A stretch of 28,616 bases of DNA from Symbiodinium natans. Taxonomy: Eukaryota; Sar; Dinophyceae; Suessiales; Symbiodiniaceae. The notes under the pieces are model-generated. The model did not search any database. It was not told the DNA's origin and saw only the letters and a list, made by a program, of their open reading frames with translations. The DNA is taken from the NCBI GenBank assembly GCA_905221605.1, contig CAJNDS010001214.1, positions 1 through 28,616 of the forward strand, read 5' to 3'. Below are positions 14,850-21,110 of this stretch, one piece after another. Position 1 is the first letter of the stretch. Each line of letters opens with the position of its first letter. The position numbers and the translations under genes are program-made.

Positions 14850-15764
14850 TCAGCTCTTGTACCTGTCTCGCAAAGCCACCACCTCGGTCTGCACCTGGTC
14901 TCTGCGATCCCTCATGTACTGTCCCAGCTGACGTTGCACTTCAACCCGAATTTCTGACGAACCCGTAGACCCTTGCGACGTTTGTTCTCCATGAAGTAGA
15001 GGTCCACGAGAAGGCCAACTGTTCATTCTCTCCACCGCCCTCTGGTCAAACAACGCGGAGTGACCCCCACCTTCCACGGCGGGGAGAAATTCCAAGGCGA
15101 TTGCCTGGCTGCCGACTCTGCTGCTGTGGCTGCGGGGCGTTCCCGGGGCCTGATTGGGTGTTAGTCCTAAAGACCCCAACATCCTATCCCCTAAACCACC
15201 ACCACCAGTCGTCGTCGCTCGCAGAAAGTCTGTCAGCCTTGTCATCCATCCATATGCGCCCGTTCCAGTCTGGACATACCTCATCTCCAGCCCAGTTGTA
15301 CGCGACGCAGCTGTCGGCGAGCCAGCATTCGCAGTGCCTTCCACGGCGGTCTGCACCATCTGCACTGCACCAAATCCTTCGGCTGCCACTGCAGTCTCCA
15401 AGCCACCATTGCTGGACTCCAAAACCCTAGGTTGCTCCACCACTGGCCAGTTGTCGTTGACCTGCTCCATCTCCAGGCCACCAGTAACACCAGGGTCTCC
15501 GCTGCCCAGCACACCACTATTTGTCTGCCCATCGGCAACAGCAGGTGTACTCAGGTCTCCACCCTGAACCGGTCCCACAACAACTGCACCAGTCCCATTT
15601 GCACCAGCACCATCTGTACCAGCACCAACTGTCAAAGATCCGTAGTTCGGCCCAGCTGTCTCACCAACCAGCGTAGGGGAACTCAATAATCCAGCGGTTG
15701 CGCCCAGGCCGCTTGGGCTCATAACCTCAAGAGCGCGGGGCTCTTGAGGTCCAGCAAACGACAT
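14850..15764 (-). CDS. Gag N-terminal region of copia copy 2
   Basis: The open frame starts with ATG at 15764 inside the 5' LTR (MSFAGPQEPRALEV) and reads through the LTR end and the primer site, whose ATG at 15722 is in frame (MSPSGLGATAG). The first 130 residues are Gly/Ala/Thr/Val-rich and probably disordered. YGWMTRLTDFLRATTTG, RAVERMNSWPSRGPLLHGEQ and SSEIRVEVQRQLGQYMRD then look like the helical N-terminal region of dinoflagellate copia Gag. The frame ends at TGA 14850-14852, but a neighbouring frame continues with RQVQELMNAGFGRQSGGK, so the stop is probably due to a frame shift near 14880. Confidence 0.75.
   Translation of the reverse strand: MSFAGPQEPRALEVMSPSGLGATAGLLSSPTLVGETAGPNYGSLTVGAGTDGAGANGTGAVVVGPVQGGDLSTPAVADGQTNSGVLGSGDPGVTGGLEMEQVNDNWPVVEQPRVLESSNGGLETAVAAEGFGAVQMVQTAVEGTANAGSPTAASRTTGLEMRYVQTGTGAYGWMTRLTDFLRATTTGGGGLGDRMLGSLGLTPNQAPGTPRSHSSRVGSQAIALEFLPAVEGGGHSALFDQRAVERMNSWPSRGPLLHGEQTSQGSTGSSEIRVEVQRQLGQYMRDRRDQVQTEVVALRDRYKS
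15715..15726 (-). promoter_or_regulatory. Primer-binding site complementary to initiator tRNA-Met anticodon arm
   Basis: The plus strand reads GGGCTCATAACC, identical to the anticodon stem-loop of eukaryotic initiator tRNA-Met (GGGCUCAUAACC in yeast, from memory). On the element strand this is GGTTATGAGCCC, directly next to the LTR end at 15727. Drosophila copia and yeast Ty5 are known to prime with a half-tRNA from this same region, so this is strong evidence for half-tRNA priming. Confidence 0.85.
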
Positions 15765-16072
15765 GGCAGCTTGGCTTGTCTTGGGTGTGGCTCTGGCTCG
15801 GCTTGTACTCCTTGTACACACACAGCTTCACCACCAGAGGCTCCCTTTTCCTCACACTGCAGCACCGAAGTCCATCGGCCAGTCGGGCGGTCCTACCTCT
15901 ACCACGGAAAGGCGACCACACAACAACAAGCGACCAACAGAACAACAACAGAACATGCGACCTGTTGCCTGCATGTCTTATGCTGCAACTGCTTGTGTTC
16001 CGATGCCTACGGCATGTCCTGGAACCAAAACAGTCAAAGCCACAGGTGCATCTCATTCCACACCTTTCATCA
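15727..16072 (-). repeat. 5' LTR of copia copy 2 (346 bp)
   Basis: It matches 4986-5334 except for one C/T transition and a 3-bp deletion. Its inner end abuts the primer-binding site and its outer end abuts the TAGGG target duplication. In the element's orientation it should contain the promoter and transcription start, but no TATA box is evident, as is usual in dinoflagellates. It includes the first Gag ATG at 15764. Confidence 0.95.
15728..15746 (-). repeat. Perfect hairpin at the LTR end next to the primer site
   Basis: CAAGAGC-GCGGG-GCTCTTG is a perfect 7-bp stem with a 5-nt loop. It lies one base from the LTR/primer-site junction and is also present in the 3' LTR at 4987-5005. In the RNA it would present the primer site beside a stable stem, like the U5 hairpins that control reverse-transcription initiation in other retroelements. 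It also codes for Gag residues. Confidence 0.75.
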
Positions 16073-17640
16073 TAGGGTTTAGGGGTTAGGGTTTAGGGTT
16101 TAGGGTTTTTGTAGGGGTAGGGGTCAGGGTTTGTTTTAGGGGGTTTAGGGTTTAGGGTTTAGGGTTTAGGGTCGTGGGTTAGGGTTTGTTTTGGGGGCTT
16201 AGGGTTTAGGGTTTAGGGTCGTGGGTTTTAGGTTTAGGGTTTAGGGGTTTTGGGGTGGGTTTGGGGGTTTGGGTTTGTAGGGTTTAGGGTATAGGGTTTT
16301 AGGTTTAGGGTTTAGGGTTTTTAGGGTTTAGGGATTTAGGGCTTAGGGTATAGGGTTATAGGGTTCAGGGTTGTGTTTTTTAGGGTTTAGGGTTTGGATG
16401 TTTAGGGTGTTTAGGGTATAGGGTTTAGGGTTTAAGTAGGGTTCAGGGTTTAGGGTGTTTAGGGTTTTTGGGGTTTAGTCTAGGGTTTTGGGGTTTAGGG
16501 TTGTGTTTTTTAAGGTTTGGGGTTTAGGGTGTAAGGTTGGGCTTTAGGGTGTTTAGGGTTTAGGGTTTAATTAGGGTTCAGGGTTTAGGGTTCAAGGTTT
16601 AGGGTTTAGGGTTTGTTTTTTTTTTGGGGGGGTTCGGGTCGAGGGTCGTGGGCTTAGGGTTTCGGGTTTAGGGGTTAGGGGTTTAGGGGTTTAGGGGTTT
16701 AGGGGTTTAAGCGTTTAGGATTTAAGGGTTGGGGGTTAGGGTCTTTAGGGTTTAGGGTTTTTACGGTTTAGGGTTAGGTTTAGGGTTGTGTGTTTTAGGG
16801 TTTAGGGTTTAGGGTATAAGGTTGGGCTTTAGGTTGTTTAGGGTTCAGGGTTTAGGGTTTACGTAGGGTTTAGGGTTTAGGGTTTGGTTTAGGGCTTTGG
16901 GTGTAAGGTTGGACTTTAGGGTGTTTCGGGTTTCGCGTTTAGGGTTTAATTAGGGTTTCGGGTCTAAGGTTTCGGGGGTTTCGCTTGGGGGTTAGGGTTT
17001 TTAGGGTTTATGGTATAGGGTTTAGGGTTTAGGGATGTTTGGGTTTAGGGTTTAGGGTCTAGGGTTTAGGGTTTAGGGCTCCCTTGGAGGAAGCCAATGT
17101 GTAAGGTTGGACTAGGTTGGACTTTAGGGTGCTTAGGGTTTAGGGTTTAATTAGGGTTTAGGGTTTAGGGTGTAAGGTTGGACTTTAGGGTGTTTAGGGT
17201 TTAGGGTTTAATTAGGGTTTAGGGTTTAGGGTGTAAGGTAGGACTTTAGGGTGTTTAGGGTTTAGGGTTTAATTAGGGTTTAGGGCTTAAGGTTTAGGGT
17301 TTAGGGTTTGTTTCGGGGGTGTTTCGGGTTGAGGGTTTAGGGTCGTGGGTTTTGGGTTTAGGGTTTAGGGGTTGAGGGGTTCAGGCGCTTAGGGTTTGGG
17401 GGTTGGGGATTAGGTTTTTTTGGGTTTAGGGTATAGGGTTTCGGGTTTTCGATGAAGGTTTTGGGTTTTTAGGGTTTAGGGTTCAGGGTTCAGGGTTTAG
17501 GGTTTAGGGCTCCCTGGTATCTGGGAGGAAGCCAATGTGTAAGGTTGGGCTTTAGGGTGTTTGGGGTTTGGGGTTTAGGTCTTAATTAGGGTTTAGGGTT
17601 TAGGGTTTAGGGTTCAGGGTTTGTTTTTTGGGGTTTAGGG
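16073..17640 (+). repeat. TTTAGGG telomere-like array, right part (about 1.57 kb)
   Basis: This is a long array of TTTAGGG units on the plus strand with many variants (TTTAGGGG, TTCGGG, TATAGGG, TTCAGGG). It continues the tract at 4926-4985. It is not a pure telomere: units are mixed with a recurring GTGTAAGGTTGGACTTTAGG segment, TTAATTAGGG segments and two copies of CTCCCT...GGAGGAAGCCAATGTG (near 17078 and 17511). It is flanked by non-telomeric repeats and is therefore interstitial. No gene lies in it. Confidence 0.9.
17099..17292 (+). repeat. 61-bp higher-order repeat inside the telomere-like array
   Basis: Three successive copies start at about 17099, 17171 and 17232. Each reads TGTAAGGTTGGACTTTAGGG, then TG(T/C)TTAGGG units, TTTAATTAGGG and TTTAGGG. 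The last interval is 61 bp; the first is longer because of a duplicated ACTAGGTTGG. More diverged copies occur near 16519, 16817, 16900 and 17539. Confidence 0.8.
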
Positions 17641-17693
17641 ATGCTGGCTTCTGGCTACAGTTAGGGCTACTTCCCTCCCAGTAGCTTCAGGAG

Positions 17694-17838
17694 AACAAAA
17701 AGACACGGGTAACGCCCACAAACACCACCGAGGCAGCTGTTCCTCGATACATCCGAAAAAAACAGAGACAAAAAAGACACAGGTAACGCAAAATGAAAAG
17801 ACACAGATACCGCGAGCAAAAAAGACACGGATCACCCC
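17694..17838 (-). repeat. Irregular tandem repeat, inverse of the left-flank family
   Basis: There are four units on the plus strand: AAAAAGACACGGGTAACGC (near 17697), AAAAAAGACACAGGTAACGC (near 17772), AAAAGACACAGATACCGCG (near 17796) and AAAAAAGACACGGATCACC (near 17818). Their reverse complements (GGTATCTGTGTCTTTT) match the TTATCTGCGTCTTTT family at 4742-4925. The two families therefore face each other across the telomere-like array. Confidence 0.7.
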
Positions 17839-17844
17839 CTTTCC

Positions 17845-17969
17845 GTCTTGCAGACCTATTTTGGATATTACATATGGACAGTATATACTATGAGTGTGAT
17901 TCTATATAGGACTGCAAGACAGCAAGACTGAAAACTGCTCACAAACGCATGAATTACTAATTAGTAATT
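17845..17969. repeat. Inverted repeat and perfect 18-bp palindrome
   Basis: GTCTTGCAG at 17845-17853 pairs with CTGCAAGAC at 17912-17920 around an AT-rich loop. AATTACTAATTAGTAATT at 17952-17969 is a perfect 18-bp palindrome. GGACTGCAAGAC also occurs in the hairpin cluster of the left flank near 4580, so both flanks carry related structured sequence. Confidence 0.7.
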
Positions 17970-18104
17970 AAGAAACTGCTGTTCTTATAATACAGAGCTT
18001 TAGGCCCTATAAGCCCTAAACCTGAAACCCCGTTTATAATTCGGCACTAGCGCTTCGGTTCAATGTATTATCGAGCCTTTCCTCAAAAAGAGAGAGAGAA
18101 GGGT

Positions 18105-18142
18105 CTTAGGGTTTTAAACCCTCAACCCTAAACCAAAACCCT
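18105..18142. repeat. Short telomere-like head-to-head island
   Basis: CTTAGGGTTTTAAACCCTC followed by AACCCTAAACC places a TTAGGG unit against CCCTAAA-type units with almost no spacer. It is preceded by a short AGAGAGAGA run. Confidence 0.6.
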
Positions 18143-18925
18143 GAACTTGATCTTAGGCCGGCTCTAAACACCCTTTGGCTGTGGACTCGCCACGCCGGCA
18201 GTGCGTAACCAGCAAGCCACGCAGGGCTATGATTTGTAATGTGCCCGCCGCACACCACCCTGCAGCCACTCAACCTGGTCTCGCACAGTCAAGGAGTGAT
18301 CGATCAGAGACATTCTTTGACATGTCGCCGGCAGGCAAATCTCCGTGCTTACGGCGATGGCTGCGGGCTCAACGCGCCTGCCAGCAACTTAACATTCGCA
18401 GAAGCGCATTCAGGAGAGAGCTTCGCAACCGTAGCGTCGAAGGCCCTATTGAGCCAAGCCCTGACCGCAGTCCAGAACTTACTCGCGCTCGGCAGCACGC
18501 AAGGATTGCCAGCACCATGGCAGAGCACCATCAGGTGATTCACCTGCGCGCTCAGCCTCGACCGAGGCAAATTGCCACCGGACAAAGGCTGTGGGCTCTC
18601 CACGCCGGTCCTAAACTCAGTCCTTCAGCATGGCACATCAGCCTGGACACATGTGGCCACTACTCTGTGCTAACCCACTCCACAGTGGATACTTGCGCCA
18701 AGTACAGGCCCTCTCTAGTACGCACACCCTTTTCCTTTTCGGGCAAGGTGCAAAGCAAAACTCTTGCTTCCAACTTTGACACTTTGATGGCTGTGCTTGC
18801 GGTGTCTTACAGCAACCGCCCGGCTGTTGGCTCAAGGCAGGGGGGAAGGATGCGGGGAATTGGCTTGTGTACTCTTGTTTTGGGTCGTCTCTGGGTTTGC
18901 TGTGTGCTTGTGTTGTAACTCTAGT
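18143..18925. other. GC-rich stretch, no gene recognised
   Basis: A stop-free frame of 247 codons (18175-18918, plus) exists, but its product is Arg/Pro/Ser/His-rich with no motif, and the minus strand is also open, so it is probably a compositional accident. A 22-bp direct repeat, GGCTGTGG(A/G)CTC(G/T)CCACGCCGG, occurs at 18177-18198 and 18587-18608 (20 of 22 identical). Its last part may be the decayed upstream portion of the copia fragment that follows. Confidence 0.4.
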
Positions 18926-19496
18926 TGGATTGAAAAGCCTGGTGAAGAACGAGGACTAGTCTTACACACAGATGACGCCATTTTGGCATCGATGCCGCAA
19001 GCCCGTTGTGAAGACGTTGGAGCGGAAAGTGGAGGTGAAGGTGTCTCCACCGATGGTGCGTGAAGGTGACGAGCTGGAATTCCTGAAGAGAAAGTATGTC
19101 CTGACCCAGGATGGCGTTGCGATGTTCAGTGGAAAGAAGCACTTGGAAGGCTTCAGCACAGCCTTGGGAGATGTGAAGCCCCGAGACACCCCGGCCGACC
19201 AATCCTTCCTGGAGATCGACAGAACGGATCCTCTTCCAGCAGTGCAAGCCCGGATTTACAAGGAGTCCGTAGGGAGGTTGCTGTGCCTGAGCCACGCCAG
19301 AGGTGACATTCAGTTTGCAGTGTGTGTTTTGGCAAGCAAGATGGCATGCCCAACAAAGGCGTCATTCAAGTGGTTGCAGCGAGTTGTGGGCTACTTGGTC
19401 CGGGTCCCGAATCTGGAGTTGATGCGAACGCCAACAGCGGCCGCTTGGGATATCAGGGGTCCGGGCCATTGGAGCTCGGAGGCAAGCTTATCATAG
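18926..19496 (+). pseudogene. Reverse transcriptase C-terminal part, copia copy 3
   Basis: EKPGEERGLVLHTDDAILAS carries the palm motif as HTDD (18965-18976). The coding frame then shifts, and a 174-codon frame from 18972 continues with VKTLERKVEVKVSP, LEFLKRKYVLTQDGVAMFSG, RIYKESVGRLLCLSHARGDI and QFAVCVLASKMACPTKASFK, which are the RT thumb and connection helices of copia elements. It shifts again near 19400-19450 into the RNase H frame. The fingers and first catalytic Asp are missing upstream, so it is not functional. Confidence 0.8.
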
Positions 19497-20341
19497 AGTC
19501 TGTGACCGATGCAGACTGGGCCGGGCACAAGGAGTCACGGAAGAGCAAGACGTCAGTCCACCTCTACATGTCCGGCGGATTGTTGGCCTCGTATGTCCGA
19601 TCCCCACGATCGGTGGCGTTGAGTTCGGGCGAGTCGGAATATGTGGCCATGGTCAGTGGAGGAAGTGAGCTTGTCTACCTCAAGGATTGCTTGAACTACT
19701 TGACAAAGAATGCCTATGACCTGGAGGCAATCATGAGGAGTGACAGTGCTGCAGCCCGTGGAATCAGCCAGAGGATGGGATGCGGGCGTGTCAGACACTT
19801 GGACTGCCCCATGATGTGGGTGCAATCCTCCATCAAGGAGGGTGTCCTCAAAGCCTCCGCCATAGCTAGAGCTCGAAATCCAGCTGATATTGGCACAAGG
19901 CCTCTGAGCTGCACAAAGCTTAGGGAGCTGCTTGGGAGATGCGGCGCCCTTGACGAGAATCTCGAGCCCTATGGCATGGATGAGGTGTCCGCAGCGGAGT
20001 TTCGAATTAGCGTGCGTCAAGTGTCAGCCAGTGGAGCCTTCAATGGAAAGCAAATGAAGAAGATGCTACCTGTGCTTTTGGTGTTGGCGCAGGTGATGGG
20101 AAGCAATGGAATGGAGATCGAGGGCTTGGGCTTGCTTGGCATGGTGGACGATGTAGCAATTTCATCATTGACTTCCATGACTTCGGTTTTCATGATTGGC
20201 TGCCTATGGTTTGGTGTACTTTGGGTCATGTTCCGTTTATGCAAGTGGTTTGGCCTGGAGTGCAACTTTCGCATCAGGCAAGGAAAGTCTCGAGCTGAAG
20301 CATCATGCCAAGCTGATCTTGGAATGAGCCCAAGATCGTGA
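19322..20341 (+). CDS. RNase H fused to a two-helix membrane tail, copia copy 3
   Basis: One uninterrupted 339-codon frame (the first ~45 codons overlap the RT frame and are probably shadow). RNase H contains SVTDADWAGHKESRKSK (Asp63), ALSSGESEYVAMVSGG (Glu104), IMRSDSAAARG (Asp141) and ARNPADIGTRPLS (Asp189), so all catalytic residues are present. With no stop, the frame continues into KQMKKMLPVLLVLAQVMG (residues 243-260, signal-peptide-like) and SVFMIGCLWFGVLWVMFRLC (288-307, membrane helix), then a basic end and TGA at 20339-20341. This is the clearest evidence that the membrane tail is part of the copia polyprotein. The GA repeat and zinc-motif tail follow in other frames. Confidence 0.85.
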   Translation: MCFGKQDGMPNKGVIQVVAASCGLLGPGPESGVDANANSGRLGYQGSGPLELGGKLIIESVTDADWAGHKESRKSKTSVHLYMSGGLLASYVRSPRSVALSSGESEYVAMVSGGSELVYLKDCLNYLTKNAYDLEAIMRSDSAAARGISQRMGCGRVRHLDCPMMWVQSSIKEGVLKASAIARARNPADIGTRPLSCTKLRELLGRCGALDENLEPYGMDEVSAAEFRISVRQVSASGAFNGKQMKKMLPVLLVLAQVMGSNGMEIEGLGLLGMVDDVAISSLTSMTSVFMIGCLWFGVLWVMFRLCKWFGLECNFRIRQGKSRAEASCQADLGMSPRS

Positions 20342-20346
20342 GGAAA

Positions 20347-20673
<327 letters not shown>

Positions 20674-20678
<5 letters not shown>

Positions 20679-20894
20679 GAGCAAACCCTGATTGAAGTGC
20701 GAGAAGATAATCGGCGACTTCGTGCCGAGAATGTACGGATTTTGGCGAGAGGCCGAATGCCGGAGCGAGTCATCACCAGTCGCTCAGGCATAGCATATCA
20801 CCTACCCGGATGTCACTCACTTGAGAACTCGAACTATCTTCGAAACTACCAACCTTGTGCTCATTGTGTGCGACCAAGAGTGATTGAAGGGTGA
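20674..20894 (+). pseudogene. Zinc-motif tail of copia copy 3
   Basis: The reading frame is continuous from the GA repeat: TLIEVREDNRRLRAENVRIL (coiled-coil-like), then ERVITSRSGIAYHLPGCHSL and NYQPCAHCVRPRV, with stop TGA at 20892-20894. The motif is Y-H-x3-C-x14-C-x2-C (His at 20799, last Cys codon ending at 20867). The Cys spacing equals that in the tail of the large element. The pattern with the final PCxxCxxP is typical of Ada-like or YHxxxC-type small metal-binding sites. A one- or two-base shift separates it from the membrane tail upstream. Confidence 0.65.
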
Positions 20895-21110
20895 TCAGCA
20901 GAGCAAAGTGCTCAGCAGATCAAAGCGGGGTGTTAGTACAGCATGCACGCCCGAAACCCTTAACATATCTCACTTCCGAAGCCCTCAAACGCTCTGAGGA
21001 AAGTTGAACACAAAAAGCCCACACCCCGAAGCTTAACCCCGACAACGCTCAAACCCCAACGCCAAAGAAAAACTTGAATCGAGCCTTAAACCCCAAAACC
21101 CCTACAAGAA
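20895..21110. other. Region after copy 3: possible polypurine tract, then C-rich telomere-like remains
   Basis: CAAAGCGGGG at 20921-20930 is followed by TGTTAGTACAGC, a possible polypurine tract and LTR start. From about 20960 the sequence becomes rich in CCCGAAACCC, AAACCCC and TTAAACCCC units, a strongly diverged CCCTAAA-type tract. No gene is seen. Confidence 0.35.

Larger units (their letters stand above)
4986..16072 (-). mobile_element. Complete Ty1/copia-type LTR retrotransposon (copy 2), 11.1 kb
   Basis: The element is complete from LTR to LTR on the minus strand: 5' LTR (16072-15727), primer site, Gag, protease, methyltransferase-like domain, integrase, dioxygenase-like domain, reverse transcriptase, RNase H, membrane/zinc-motif tail, polypurine tract, 3' LTR (5334-4986). 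The integrase-before-RT order is the copia (Pseudoviridae) order. At 11,087 bp it is about twice the length of a classical copia element, mostly because of extra domains between protease and integrase and between integrase and RT. The LTRs differ by one transition and one 3-bp indel, which implies recent insertion, yet the coding region shows about ten frame changes. It interrupts a TTTAGGG array with a TAGGG duplication. Confidence 0.93.

Noticed and set aside
13992-14850. Several long frames on both strands across the 36-bp repeat
   Set aside because: The repeat is stop-free in several frames; only the Gly/Pro/Gln frame connects to Gag on both sides.
18817-18840. TTGGCTCAAGG resembling the 3' end of the spliced leader
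   Set aside because: Only the last ten or so bases match; the 5' half is different, so chance is likely.
18175-18918. 247-codon open frame
   Set aside because: No motif, low-complexity Arg/Pro/Ser/His content in GC-rich DNA, and the opposite strand is also open.
18974-18989. GCCATTTTGGC, an exact match to the core of the dinoflagellate spliced leader
   Set aside because: It is the coding sequence for DAIL of the HTDD reverse-transcriptase motif; the flanks do not match the leader, and the core is nearly palindromic.
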